Positions 42,281 through 50,620 of a DNA stretch of 64,000 bases are shown one piece after another. The stretch is from assembly GCA_036373915.1 (NCBI GenBank), contig DASUUU010000157.1, positions 7,433 to 71,432 on the forward strand, given 5' to 3'. Each line of letters starts with the position of its first letter. Position 1 is the first letter of the stretch. The translations under genes were made by a program, and so were the position numbers. Origin of the DNA: JASLBX01 sp036373915 (GTDB lineage Bacteria; Actinomycetota; Actinomycetes; Jiangellales; Jiangellaceae). The notes below the pieces were generated by a model, which searched no databases, had not been told where the DNA came from, and saw only the letters and a list, made by a program, of their open reading frames with translations.

Positions 42281-42694
42281 TCATTGCCGCAACAGCCAGC
42301 GGATCCGGTCGAGCGCGAACACATGGTGGATCACATTGAGTGCGCCGAGGACGATTGCGATCACCGGAGCACCGCCGAGCCAGAACATCACGCAGCCGCC
42401 GCCCAGCACGAGCACCTCGATGACAAGGCGCACCGGCCCGCTGACGGCGACCGGTGCCCGCCCGCCGCGGCTCGGGTCGTGAGCAACCGCGAACGCCCCC
42501 CACGCCACCACCGTCAGCACCAGCAGGCCGAGCCCCAGCGGCCACGAGCCAAGCTGCCAACCACCCCAGGCGAAGCCGGTCCACGCGGCCAATTCGAGCA
42601 GGAATCGAAGCGCCAGGTTCCAGCCCGGCATCTGTCCGTTGGGTTCAGCCACGATCTGTCCGTTGGGTTCAGCCTGTCCGTTGGGTTCAGCCAC
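42281..42694 (-). CDS. YrdB/DUF2568-family membrane protein
   Basis: The product is 137 aa (or 117 from the ATG at residue 21). The core has four membrane segments: LALRFLLELAAWTGFAWGGW, LGLGLLVLTVVAWGAFAVA, VIEVLVLGGGCVMFWLG and VIAIVLGALNVIHHVFAL, the YrdB/DUF2568 pattern. Its N-terminus has AEPNGQ three times, encoded by the tandem DNA repeat at 42632-42697; the natural start may be the Met after it (MPGWNLALRF). The function is unknown. Confidence 0.75.
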   Translation of the reverse strand: MAEPNGQAEPNGQIVAEPNGQMPGWNLALRFLLELAAWTGFAWGGWQLGSWPLGLGLLVLTVVAWGAFAVAHDPSRGGRAPVAVSGPVRLVIEVLVLGGGCVMFWLGGAPVIAIVLGALNVIHHVFALDRIRWLLRQ

Positions 42695-42697
42695 GAT
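42632..42697 (-). repeat. Three-copy tandem repeat across the YrdB-like start
   Basis: CTGTCCGTTGGGTTCAGC begins at 42632, 42656 and 42674; copies 1 and 3 carry the extra CCACGAT. The repeats cover the 5-prime end of the YrdB-like gene and encode AEPNGQ units on the minus strand. Because the copies are identical they are young and may vary in number between strains. Confidence 0.8.
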
Positions 42698-42765
42698 CGC
42701 CGAGCGTAACCGCGCTGAGCCGGACGGGCCGAGCCGATCCCGGCTGGCAGAAAATAGGTTGTGAA

Positions 42766-42779
42766 TGAGTACTCACTCA
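42766..42779 (+). promoter_or_regulatory. TetR-type operator upstream of the ABC exporter regulator
   Basis: TGAGTACTCACTCA contains the perfect palindrome TGAGTACTCA plus another ACTCA half-site. It lies 17 bp before the GTG start at 42796 and resembles the TGAGT(n)ACTCA sites of multidrug-pump TetR regulators. It is the expected autoregulatory site for 42796-43383. Confidence 0.65.
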
Positions 42780-42795
42780 GTTAGACTCTTACATC

Positions 42796-43383
42796 GTGCT
42801 GGAGACCAAGCGCTCGTCCCGAGCGGCGCCGATGCGTCCCGGGGAGCGACGCGCGGCGATCATCACAGCGACCGTGCCGCTCGTCAGAGAGCATGGGTTC
42901 GACGTGAGCACCCGGCAGATCGCCGAGGCCGCCGGCATCGCGGAGGGCACGATCTTCCGGGTCTTCGAGACCAAGGACGAGCTGTTGCAGGAGGCCGTCC
43001 GGGCCGCGCTCGACCCGTCCGAAACCGAGGAGAAGATGCGCGCCATCGACCCTGACCTGCCACTTGAACAGCGGATCGAGGCCGCGGCAACGCTTCTGCA
43101 ACGGCAGATGGCAAACAACGTGCAGCTCGTGGCGGCCGTCGGCCTGGCACGCATTCCGCACGAGGCCCACGCCGACCGGCAGAACCGGCACGCGCAACAC
43201 ATCGAGCTGCTGAGCCGGCTGTTCGAGCCTGACCGGGCCGAGCTGTCGTGCGAACCTCGCGACGCGGCGCGGTATTTCCAGATCCTCGCGCTCGGCGGAT
43301 CACACCCGCATCTGTCCGGCGGACGCACCTTGACGCCGGCAGAGATCACCTCCCTCCTCCTGAACGGCATACACCGCCGATGA
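42796..43383 (+). CDS. TetR-family regulator of the downstream ABC exporter
   Basis: The product is 195 aa from GTG 42796. The HTH is RRAAIITATVPLVREHGFDV and STRQIAEAAGIAEGTIFRV followed by FETKDELLQEAV. The ligand domain is helical. It is the first gene of an operon with two half-type ABC exporters; the next gene starts 25 bp after its stop. A palindrome at 42766-42779 is its likely operator. It would derepress the exporter on drug binding. Confidence 0.87.
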   Translation: MLETKRSSRAAPMRPGERRAAIITATVPLVREHGFDVSTRQIAEAAGIAEGTIFRVFETKDELLQEAVRAALDPSETEEKMRAIDPDLPLEQRIEAAATLLQRQMANNVQLVAAVGLARIPHEAHADRQNRHAQHIELLSRLFEPDRAELSCEPRDAARYFQILALGGSHPHLSGGRTLTPAEITSLLLNGIHRR

Positions 43384-43408
43384 CCATCGAAGAACCGGAG
43401 CGCCCCCG

Positions 43409-45142
43409 TTGCTGATCGACCTGCTGCGAACCTACCTGCGCCCGTACCGGCGGTGGCTGGCCGGCGTCATAGCGTTGCAACTCGCCGGAACGCTCGCCGC
43501 CTTGTACCTGCCGAGCCTCAACGCCGACATCATCGACAACGGCATCGCCCGCGGCAACACCGGCTACATCGTCTCGACCGGCGGCTGGATGCTGATCGTG
43601 ACGCTCGTGCAGGGGGTCAGCATCGTGGGCGGCGTGTACTGCGGCGCCCGGGCGGCGATGGCCTTCGGCAGGGACGTGCGCGCGGCGGTTTTCGCCCGCG
43701 TCGGCACCTTCTCCACCCGGGAGGTCGCGCAGTTCGGGGCGCCGTCGCTGATCACCCGCAACACCAACGACGTGCAGCAGGTCCAGATGCTCGTGGTGGT
43801 CACGACGACCATGCTGGTGATGGCACCGATCATGGGCATCGGCGGCATCATCATGGCACTTCAGCAGGACGTTGGGCTCTCCTGGTTGCTGCTGGTTTCC
43901 GTACCGGCGCTGCTGTTCGGCATGCTGCTGATCGTCCGCGAGATGCTCCCGGCCTTCCGGGCGATGCAGAGCCGGATCGACAACGTCAACCGTGTCATGC
44001 GCGAGCAGATCACCGGAATCCGCGTCGTGCGGGCGTTCGTCCGCGAGCGGGACGAATCCAGAAGGTTCGCCGACGCCAACGCAGCCCTGACGGAGACCGC
44101 CCTGCGGGTGGGCCGGCTGATGGCGTTGGTCTTCCCGTTCATCGTTATCGTGCTCAACGCCTCGAGCGTCGCGGTGCTGTGGTTCGGGGGCTTACGCGTC
44201 GAGGCCGGTCAGATGCAGGTCGGGGCGCTGACGGCGTTCCTCACCTACCTGATGCACATCCTCATGGCTGTCATGATGGCGACCTTCATGCTCGTGATGG
44301 TGCCGCGAGCCGCGGTCTCCGCCGAACGGATCAGCGAGGTTCTGGCGACCCGCTCGTCGGTAATCCCACCGGCCGAACCGGTCACCGAGCTTCCGGCGCC
44401 AGGCACCGTGGAGTTGCGCGCCGCCGGGTTCGCCTATCCGGGTGCGGAGGAGCCGGTGCTCCGCGACATCACCTTCAGCGCCGTAGCCGGCCAGCGGACG
44501 GCGATCATTGGCAGCACGGGTGCGGGCAAGTCCACGCTGCTGAACCTGATCCCCCGGCTGATGGACGCCACATCGGGCGAGGTACGCGTCGGCGGCGTCG
44601 ACGTACGCCGGCTCGACCCCCGCGTGCTGCACGCCCAGATCGGTCTGGTCCCGCAGAAGGCGTTCCTGTTCACCGGGACGGTGGCGAGCAACCTGCGTTA
44701 CGGCGATCCCGACGTCAACGACGACGACCTCTGGGCGGCGCTCGACGTCGCGCAAGCACGGCAGTTCGTCGAAGCACTGCCGGCCGGCCTCGACTCGCCC
44801 GTCGCCCAAGGTGGCACGAACTTCTCCGGCGGCCAACGCCAGCGGCTCGCAATCGCCAGGGCGCTGGTCAAGCGTCCGGCGATCTACTTGTTCGACGACT
44901 CGTTCTCAGCGCTCGACGTCGGGACGGACGCCCGCCTGCGCGCGGACCTGCGACCCTGGACGGCCGAAGCCGCCGTGCTGATCGTCGCCCAGCGGGTTGC
45001 CACGATCATCGACGCCGACCAGATCGTCGTGCTCGACGACGGCGCGGTGGTAGGGATCGGCACGCACGAGGAACTCGTCGAGACCTGCCCGACCTACGCC
45101 GAGATCGTCTCGTCCCAACTCGCTGCCGCGGAGGCCGCCTGA
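43409..45142 (+). CDS. ABC exporter half-transporter 1 (permease-ATPase fusion)
   Basis: The product is 577 aa from TTG 43409, with CCGGAG eight bases upstream; no ATG gives a better start. The membrane domain has six helices (GGWMLIVTLVQGVSIVGGVY, MLVVVTTTMLVMAPIMGI, LSWLLLVSVPALLFGMLLIV and others). The nucleotide domain has Walker A IIGSTGAGKSTLLNLI, signature NFSGGQRQRLAIARAL and LFDDSFSALD, where the usual catalytic DE is DD. The second gene overlaps its stop and encodes the partner. Such pairs form heterodimeric multidrug or lipid exporters of the TmrAB type. Confidence 0.93.
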   Translation: MLIDLLRTYLRPYRRWLAGVIALQLAGTLAALYLPSLNADIIDNGIARGNTGYIVSTGGWMLIVTLVQGVSIVGGVYCGARAAMAFGRDVRAAVFARVGTFSTREVAQFGAPSLITRNTNDVQQVQMLVVVTTTMLVMAPIMGIGGIIMALQQDVGLSWLLLVSVPALLFGMLLIVREMLPAFRAMQSRIDNVNRVMREQITGIRVVRAFVRERDESRRFADANAALTETALRVGRLMALVFPFIVIVLNASSVAVLWFGGLRVEAGQMQVGALTAFLTYLMHILMAVMMATFMLVMVPRAAVSAERISEVLATRSSVIPPAEPVTELPAPGTVELRAAGFAYPGAEEPVLRDITFSAVAGQRTAIIGSTGAGKSTLLNLIPRLMDATSGEVRVGGVDVRRLDPRVLHAQIGLVPQKAFLFTGTVASNLRYGDPDVNDDDLWAALDVAQARQFVEALPAGLDSPVAQGGTNFSGGQRQRLAIARALVKRPAIYLFDDSFSALDVGTDARLRADLRPWTAEAAVLIVAQRVATIIDADQIVVLDDGAVVGIGTHEELVETCPTYAEIVSSQLAAAEAA

Positions 45143-47148
45143 TGAGTGCTCACCAACAGCACAGTCCGACGCCGCCCGCCGGTGCGCCGGCGCGCCCGGC
45201 GACGATGCCGATCGGACCGCGCCCGGGTGGCCCGCTCGGCGGCATGGCCGGGCCGCCGCAGAAAGCACTCAACTTCGGCCCGTCTGCCCGTCGACTGCTC
45301 GGCCGGCTGCGTCCGGAACGGACCGGGCTCATCGCGGTCGTGACCCTGACCATCGCAAGCATCGTGCTCAACGTTCTGGGTCCGCGGATCTTGGGGCACG
45401 CGACCGACTTGATCTTCTCCGGCGCCATGGGCAATCAGCTGCCGGCCGGGCTGACCAAAGAGGAGGCTCTCGAGCGCCTGCGCGCCGACGGGCAGGGCCA
45501 GCTCGCCGACATGTTGTCCGGCATGGACGTCGTTCCGGGCCAAGGCATCGACTTCGGTGCGCTGCGTTGGGTGCTGGCCGGATTACTGGCGCTGTACGTC
45601 GGTGCCGCGTTGTTCATGTGGGTACAGGGTTACCTGCTGGCCGGCATCGTGCAGCGAAGTATGTACCGGCTGCGGTCCGACGTCGAGGACAAGCTACACC
45701 GACTCCCGCTGGGCTACTTCGACCGCACTCAGCGCGGCGATGTGCTCAGCCGGGTGACCAACGACATCGACAACGTCGGTCAAAGCCTCCAGCAGACGCT
45801 CAGCCAGTTGCTCACCTCGCTGCTGACCATCATCGGCGTACTGACGATGATGGTCATCATCTCACCGCTGCTCGCGGTGATCGCCATTGTCACGGTCCCG
45901 CTCTCGATCGCCGTCACCACGCTGATCGCCAAACGGTCCCAACCGCAATTCGTCGCCCAGTGGGCGCGGACCGGCACGCTCAATGCCCGGATCGAGGAGA
46001 CCTACACCGGCCACGAGGTCGTGCGGGTGTTCGGTCGGCAGGCCGAGACGCAGGCGGCTTTCGACCGCGAGAACGAGGAGCTCTACGAGTCGAGCTTCAG
46101 GGCGCAGTTCATCTCGGGGCTGATCCGGCCGGCGATGATGTTCCTGGGCAGCGCCAACTACGTCGCCATTGCCGTGATCGGTGGCCTACGGGTGGCCTCG
46201 GGCTCGATGAGCCTGGGAGAGGTGCAGGCGTTCATCCAGTACACGCAGCACTTCACCCAGCCGCTGACCCAGCTGGCGGCGATGGCGAACCTCGTCCAGT
46301 CGGGCGTCGCGTCCGCAGAGCGGGTCTTCGAGTTCCTCGACGAGCCGGAGGAGCGCCCGGACGCAGATCCCGCGACCGACGGCCTCGGCAACGGGGCGCC
46401 GGTACGCGGAAGGGTCACCTTCGAGAGCATCTCGTTCCGGTATGAGCCGGACGCACCGCTCATCGACGACCTGTCCCTCACCGTCGAGCCAGGGCAGACG
46501 GTTGCCATCGTCGGGCCCACCGGTGCCGGCAAGACGACCCTGGTCAACTTGATCATGCGCTTCTATGAGCTGGACGCGGGACGGATCACGCTCGAAGGGC
46601 GCGACATTGCCACAATGCCGCGCAGCGAGCTGCGATCGAGCGTCGGCATGGTACTTCAGGACACCTGGCTGTTCGGCGGGACGATCCGCGACAACATCGC
46701 CTACGGCGACCCGACGGCCAGCGACGAGCAGATCCACGCCGCGGCGGCCGCCGCCCACGTGGATACGTACATCCACTCCCTGCCGGACGGGTACGACACC
46801 GTCATCAACGAAGAGGCGGACAACATCAGCGCCGGCGAAAAGCAGCTGATCACGATTGCCCGCGCCTTCCTCACCGACCCGGCATTGCTCATCCTCGACG
46901 AGGCAACCAGCTCGGTCGACACCCGGACCGAGTTGCTCGTCCAGAAGGCGATGGCCGCCCTACGTGGGGATCGGACCAGCTTCGTCATCGCCCACCGGCT
47001 CTCCACAATCCGGGACGCCGATCTGATCCTTGTCATGCAGGACGGCGCCATCGTCGAGCAGGGTGACCACGCCGAACTGCTGGATCGCCGCGGCGCGTAC
47101 TTCGAGCTCTACCAGAGCCAGTTCACGGGCCCCGCCGTCGACGCCTGA
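45142..47148 (+). CDS. ABC exporter half-transporter 2 (permease-ATPase fusion)
   Basis: The product is 668 aa from ATG 45142, sharing one base with the previous stop (TGATG). A Pro/Gly-rich cytosolic start (about residues 1-45) precedes six membrane helices including TSLLTIIGVLTMMVIISPLL. The ATPase domain has IVGPTGAGKTTLVNLIMRF, signature NISAGEKQLITIARAF and LLILDEATSSVDTRTE with a canonical Glu. Since subunit 1 has a non-canonical DD, the heterodimer would have one consensus and one degenerate catalytic site, as in TmrAB/BmrCD. The loop insertion after helix 1 (LTKEEALERLRADGQGQLAD) is typical of this subunit type. Confidence 0.93.
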   Translation: MSAHQQHSPTPPAGAPARPATMPIGPRPGGPLGGMAGPPQKALNFGPSARRLLGRLRPERTGLIAVVTLTIASIVLNVLGPRILGHATDLIFSGAMGNQLPAGLTKEEALERLRADGQGQLADMLSGMDVVPGQGIDFGALRWVLAGLLALYVGAALFMWVQGYLLAGIVQRSMYRLRSDVEDKLHRLPLGYFDRTQRGDVLSRVTNDIDNVGQSLQQTLSQLLTSLLTIIGVLTMMVIISPLLAVIAIVTVPLSIAVTTLIAKRSQPQFVAQWARTGTLNARIEETYTGHEVVRVFGRQAETQAAFDRENEELYESSFRAQFISGLIRPAMMFLGSANYVAIAVIGGLRVASGSMSLGEVQAFIQYTQHFTQPLTQLAAMANLVQSGVASAERVFEFLDEPEERPDADPATDGLGNGAPVRGRVTFESISFRYEPDAPLIDDLSLTVEPGQTVAIVGPTGAGKTTLVNLIMRFYELDAGRITLEGRDIATMPRSELRSSVGMVLQDTWLFGGTIRDNIAYGDPTASDEQIHAAAAAAHVDTYIHSLPDGYDTVINEEADNISAGEKQLITIARAFLTDPALLILDEATSSVDTRTELLVQKAMAALRGDRTSFVIAHRLSTIRDADLILVMQDGAIVEQGDHAELLDRRGAYFELYQSQFTGPAVDA

Positions 47149-47154
47149 CCTGCG

Positions 47155-47219
47155 AAGATCACGTGGTCGGGACTGGCGCGACACGCCGGCCTGCCTCCGC
47201 AAGTCGAGTCCACGTGATC
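47155..47219. repeat. Inverted repeat family B, copy 2
   Basis: AAGATCACGTGG (47155-47166) is matched by CCACGTGATC (47210-47219), 10 paired bases around a 43-base loop that contains GCGACACGCCGG. It shares AAGATCA(c/a)GTGGTC and GACACGCCG with the repeat at 16727-16794. It lies between two co-directional genes, the ABC exporter and the AEC transporter, and may terminate the former. Confidence 0.6.
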
Positions 47220-47236
47220 ACGGAGTAAGGAGTTGC

Positions 47237-48142
47237 GTGCAAGACATCCTGGCGGCATTCGGAGCCCTGTGGGCGATCACCGCGCTCGGCTGGCTGATCG
47301 GCCGTTACCGGCTGCTCGGCCCGGGCTCGGAAGTCGTGCTGGCCCGGCTGGTCTTCTTCGTGGCCGCGCCTGCGCTGTTGCTCTTCACGATTGCCACTAC
47401 GCCTGTCACCGGCATCTTCACCGCCGCATTCGTGCCGTTCCTCGGCAGCACTCTTGTCGCGGCCCTCATGACGATCGGCCTCGCCCGCTGGCGGTGGCGT
47501 CTCGGGCGCGGCGAGGGCATGGTGGCGACCCTCTGTGCCTCCTATGTCAACGCCGGCTACCTGGGAATCCCTATCGCGGCGTTCGTGCTCAACGACGTGG
47601 CGTACGCGGTTCCGGTGATCCTGTTCCAGACCTTGCTGTTCGCACCGACCGCGTTGGCCGTGCTCGACAGCCGGCCAGGGATCAAGGGACTGCTCGCCGT
47701 GCCCGCGCGCAACCCGATAATTCCCGCCTGTGCGATCGGCCTGGTGATCACGTCGTCGGGGTGGTCGCCGCCGGCTGCCCTGCTGCGCCCGTTCGAGCTC
47801 GTGGGCTCGGCCGCGGTGCCGTTGGCGCTGCTGGCCCTCGGGCTGTCGCTGGGCGGAGCGCGGCCGCTGCACAACGGACCGGACGCCGAGATCCGATACG
47901 GCGTCGTGGCCATCAAGGTGCTCGGCCAGCCAGCGGTGGCGTACCTCATTGCGCGTCTTCTTGGGCTCCACGGTGACCTGCTCCTCGCGGCAGTTGTGAT
48001 GTCCGCGCTGCCCACCGCGCAGAACGTCTTCGTGTTCGCCACCCGGTTCAGGCGGGCGGCCGGCCTTGCACGCGACGCAGTGGTGCTCTCAACCCTCATC
48101 GGTGCGATCTCGCTGACCCTCGTCACCGTGTTGCTGCGCTAG
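47237..48142 (+). CDS. AEC-family (auxin efflux carrier fold) transporter
   Basis: The product is 301 aa from GTG 47237, with AAGGAG at 47227-47232. It has about ten hydrophobic segments in two halves, including LARLVFFVAAPALLLFTIA, EGMVATLCASYVNAGYLGIP (the typical NxG...P bend), NPIIPACAIGLVITSSGW and LLAAVVMSALPTAQNVFVFA. AEC proteins carry organic acids, malonate, or in plants auxin. Immediate neighbours are GntR and acdS, so it may import ACC or a related amino acid, or export its products. That link is inference. Confidence 0.85.
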   Translation: MQDILAAFGALWAITALGWLIGRYRLLGPGSEVVLARLVFFVAAPALLLFTIATTPVTGIFTAAFVPFLGSTLVAALMTIGLARWRWRLGRGEGMVATLCASYVNAGYLGIPIAAFVLNDVAYAVPVILFQTLLFAPTALAVLDSRPGIKGLLAVPARNPIIPACAIGLVITSSGWSPPAALLRPFELVGSAAVPLALLALGLSLGGARPLHNGPDAEIRYGVVAIKVLGQPAVAYLIARLLGLHGDLLLAAVVMSALPTAQNVFVFATRFRRAAGLARDAVVLSTLIGAISLTLVTVLLR

Positions 48143-48161
48143 CGAACCGGCCGTCGCGACA

Positions 48162-48173
48162 CTAACATGTTAG
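48162..48173 (+). promoter_or_regulatory. Perfect 12-bp palindrome at the GntR start
   Basis: CTAACATGTTAG is a perfect palindrome. It overlaps the first possible ATG of the GntR gene (48167), so that ATG may be part of the operator and the real start may be GTG 48176. The position fits autorepression by the GntR protein. Confidence 0.6.
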
Positions 48174-48175
48174 AT

Positions 48176-48838
48176 GTGAGCTCCCTTCCTCGGGTGTCGC
48201 GCACGCTGCTACGCGACACCGCCTACGAAGCGCTACGTGACGCCATTGTTCGCGGCGAGCTCACGCCCGGTTCCCACGTCCGTGACGCCGATCTCGCCGA
48301 GCAACTCGGGCTGTCCCGCGCACCGATTCGCAACGCGCTCGCCAGGCTCGCGGACGACGGCCTGGTGGAGACCAAGCCGCAGAGCTACACCCGGATCGCA
48401 CCCCTCGTTCTTCGTGACGTGCGCGAAGCCGCCGCGGTCGTGCGGGCGATGCACGAGTTGGCCACCAGGACGGCCGTGCCCATGCTCACAAACGCGGACG
48501 TCGCCGCAATGCGAAGGGCCAACCGCCGGTTCAAGACGGCGACCCGAAAGGGAGACGCCGTTTGCGCGATGACCGCGGACGATCAACTCCACGGAGTCCT
48601 CGTGCGAGCCTGCGGCAACCGTGCCGTCGCGGCCACCATAGAGCGCTACACACCGCTGATCCGGCGGCTGGAACTCCGCCAGTTCAGCGCGTCCGCCGCG
48701 CAGCGATCCGTGGAACGACATGAACAGCTCATCGCCGCCTGTGCCAGCGGCGACACCGACCGGGCCGTGAGCGTCACGGCCACCATCTGGCAAGCGCTCG
48801 AGAACCTTGCCGACGACGACCTGACAACCGAGGAGTGA
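48176..48838 (+). CDS. GntR-family regulator (FCD type) of the acdS module
   Basis: The product is 220 aa from GTG 48176; ATG 48167 (223 aa) is also possible but lies inside a palindrome. The winged helix is TAYEALRDAIVRGELTPGS, VRDADLAEQLGLSRAPIRNA and LARLADDGLVETKP. The C-terminal helical domain (AAAVVRAMHELATRTAV, ADDQLHGVLVRACGN, ERHEQLIAACASGD) is the FCD type with its metal histidines. The ligand is probably a small carboxylate or amino acid such as ACC. It lies four bases before acdS and is coupled to it. Confidence 0.87.
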   Translation: MSSLPRVSRTLLRDTAYEALRDAIVRGELTPGSHVRDADLAEQLGLSRAPIRNALARLADDGLVETKPQSYTRIAPLVLRDVREAAAVVRAMHELATRTAVPMLTNADVAAMRRANRRFKTATRKGDAVCAMTADDQLHGVLVRACGNRAVAATIERYTPLIRRLELRQFSASAAQRSVERHEQLIAACASGDTDRAVSVTATIWQALENLADDDLTTEE

Positions 48839-48842
48839 CCCC

Positions 48843-49865
48843 ATGCCCGCCATCACGTCGTTCGACCGCTATCCACTGCTGTTCGGGCCGTCTCCAGTGC
48901 ACCGGCTCGAGCGACTGTCCCAGCACCTCGGCGGTGCGGCCATCTGGGCCAAGCGCGAGGACTGCAACTCAGGGCTTGCGTACGGCGGCAACAAGACCCG
49001 CAAGCTCGAGTATCTGGTGGCCGACGCGCTGGCCAAGGGCTGCGACACGCTGGTTTCGATCGGCGGCGTGCAGTCGAACCACACCAGGCAGGTGGCTGCG
49101 GTGGCGGCGCGGGCCGGACTCAAGTGCGTGCTCATCCAGGAGAGCTGGGTCGACTGGCCGGACGCGGTCTACGACAAGGTCGGCAACATCCTGCTCAGCC
49201 GGCTGACGGGGGCCGACGTCCGGCTGGTGCGAGCCGAGTTCGGCATCGGCTTCAAGGAGAGCTGGGAACAGGCGCTCCGCGAGATCGAGGAACGCGGCGG
49301 CAAAACGTACGCCATCCCGGCCGGGGCGTCCGACCACCCGCTCGGCGGCCTGGGCTTCGCCAACTGGGCCTACGAGGTGGCTGAGCAGGAGCGGGACCTC
49401 GGCATCTTCTTCGACACGGTGATCGTATGCTCGGTGACCGGCAGCACCCAGGCCGGGATGATCGCCGGATTCGCCGCGCTGGCGGAGGCCGGCGGGCGGC
49501 CGCGCCGGGTGATCGGCATCGACGCGTCGGCCAAGCCGAAGGAGACCCATGCTCAGGTGGCCCGCATCGCACGCCAGACCGCGTCGCTGATCGGCGTCGA
49601 GCGCGACCTGCGGGACGACGAGATCGTGCTGGACGAGCACTACCACGCGGGTACGTACGGCATCCCCGACGAGGCCACCCTCGATGCGATTCGGCTCACC
49701 GCGCGGCTCGAGGGGATGATCACCGATCCGGTGTACGAGGGCAAGTCGATGGCCGGGCTGATCGACCTGGTGAACCGCGGCGAGATCGGATCCGATTCGA
49801 CGGTGCTCTACGCCCATCTGGGCGGGCAGCCGGCGCTAAACGGCTACAGCGCGCTGTTCTCCTGA
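48843..49865 (+). CDS. acdS: 1-aminocyclopropane-1-carboxylate deaminase
   Basis: The product is 340 aa. It opens the ACC ring to 2-oxobutyrate and ammonia, with PLP, and by removing the ethylene precursor can promote growth of a plant host. PLP Lys 51 is in YGGNKTRKLEYL, Ser 78 in SIGGVQSNHTRQ, Tyr 298 and Glu 299 in TDPVYEGKSMAG, Leu 326 in YAHLGGQPAL. The pair Glu/Leu at the positions equivalent to Glu295/Leu322 of Pseudomonas AcdS distinguishes true ACC deaminase from D-cysteine desulfhydrase. It follows GntR (4 bp) and an AEC transporter; the three genes form a compact module. No leader or attenuator is seen. Confidence 0.93.
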   Translation: MPAITSFDRYPLLFGPSPVHRLERLSQHLGGAAIWAKREDCNSGLAYGGNKTRKLEYLVADALAKGCDTLVSIGGVQSNHTRQVAAVAARAGLKCVLIQESWVDWPDAVYDKVGNILLSRLTGADVRLVRAEFGIGFKESWEQALREIEERGGKTYAIPAGASDHPLGGLGFANWAYEVAEQERDLGIFFDTVIVCSVTGSTQAGMIAGFAALAEAGGRPRRVIGIDASAKPKETHAQVARIARQTASLIGVERDLRDDEIVLDEHYHAGTYGIPDEATLDAIRLTARLEGMITDPVYEGKSMAGLIDLVNRGEIGSDSTVLYAHLGGQPALNGYSALFS

Positions 49866-49887
49866 CCGGATCTGCAGTCCGCCTCCC

Positions 49888-49903
49888 GTAGTACATGTGC
49901 TAC
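49888..49903 (+). promoter_or_regulatory. Imperfect palindrome upstream of vapBC
   Basis: GTAGTACATGTGCTAC has GTAG/CTAC arms and an ACATGT centre, with one mismatched pair between. It ends 10 bp before the antitoxin ATG and is followed by TACAGT, a -10-like sequence, so the antitoxin mRNA is probably short-leadered. It is a candidate VapB operator. Confidence 0.55.
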
Positions 49904-49913
49904 AGTCGGCACT

Positions 49914-50180
49914 ATGGCGAAGCCGGCGCGGATCCCTGTTCGTGAGCTTCGCAACCATGTGAGCGAGGTACTGCGGCGCGTCGAGGCCGGTGAGACGCTC
50001 GAGGTCACGGTCAATAATCGCCCGGTCGCACTGCTCGTACCCACGCGCGCGCGGCCCCGCACGGTGTCGACCCGCCACCTCCTGGGAAGCATTCGACAAG
50101 CCGACGCCGGGCTCCGCGATGACCTTGCCGCGGAGTTGACGCAGACGACTGACGATCTTTCGGATCCATGGCCGCAGTAG
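49914..50180 (+). CDS. Type II antitoxin, Phd/YefM-VapB-like
   Basis: The product is 88 aa. The start ARIPVRELRNHVSEVLRRVE is the Phd/YefM DNA-binding fold, followed by AGETLEVTVNNRPVALLVPT; the C-terminal LLGSIRQADAGLRDDLAAEL is the toxin-wrapping helix. It overlaps the VapC start by 13 bp, a classic coupled pair. It would bind the palindrome at 49888 and repress its operon together with VapC. Confidence 0.9.
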   Translation: MAKPARIPVRELRNHVSEVLRRVEAGETLEVTVNNRPVALLVPTRARPRTVSTRHLLGSIRQADAGLRDDLAAELTQTTDDLSDPWPQ

Positions 50181-50590
50181 CCCCGAATGCTGCTACGCCG
50201 CCGCTGATCGGGCTGCTTGACACATCGGTCTTCATCGCCGAGGAATCGGGACGGCCGCTCGCCCAGGAGCGACTCCCAGAGCAATCCGCGGTCAGCGCCA
50301 TCACGATCGGCGAACTTCGGTGGGGTGTCCTCCTGGCTGCCAATGACGAGGCGCGTTCGCAGCGGCTCGACACCCTCACTGATGCGTCACAGCTGGATCC
50401 GGTGCCAGTTGACGAGCGGGTCGCCGCGGCCTGGGCGCTGCTTCGGCAGAAGCTGAGATCGGTCGGCGCGAAGATGGAGATCAACGACTCATGGATTGCG
50501 GCCACCGCGATCGCATACCAATGGCCCGTCGTCACTCAGGACGACGGCTTTCCAAGCGAGATCCCAGAGCTCACAGTCATCAAGGTGTAG
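50168..50590 (+). CDS. VapC-type PIN-domain toxin
   Basis: The product is 140 aa. The PIN acidic residues are in GLLDTSVFIAEE (Asp), AITIGELRWGVLL (Glu), MEINDSWIAATAIAYQWPVV (Asp) and TQDDGF (Asp), giving an intact Mg-dependent RNase site. Its start overlaps the antitoxin end. VapC toxins cut tRNA or 23S rRNA; the target is not predictable from sequence. It ends 30 bp from the convergent GNAT gene. Confidence 0.92.
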   Translation: MAAVAPNAATPPLIGLLDTSVFIAEESGRPLAQERLPEQSAVSAITIGELRWGVLLAANDEARSQRLDTLTDASQLDPVPVDERVAAAWALLRQKLRSVGAKMEINDSWIAATAIAYQWPVVTQDDGFPSEIPELTVIKV

Positions 50591-50620
50591 CAGCACCCGC
50601 GGCCCGTCGACGTCGCCACC

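Noticed and set aside
41699..42339. Short frames within the palindromic element near 42150
   Set aside because: Their sequence comes from the palindromic repeat; the same peptide-like strings arise from the copy near 31170-31290, so they are not genes.
43453..47148. A very long continuous frame across both ABC exporter genes
   Set aside because: It is out of frame in the first gene (Arg/Gly-rich, no domain) and only contains the second gene in its last part; the two real genes have complete Walker, signature and membrane motifs.
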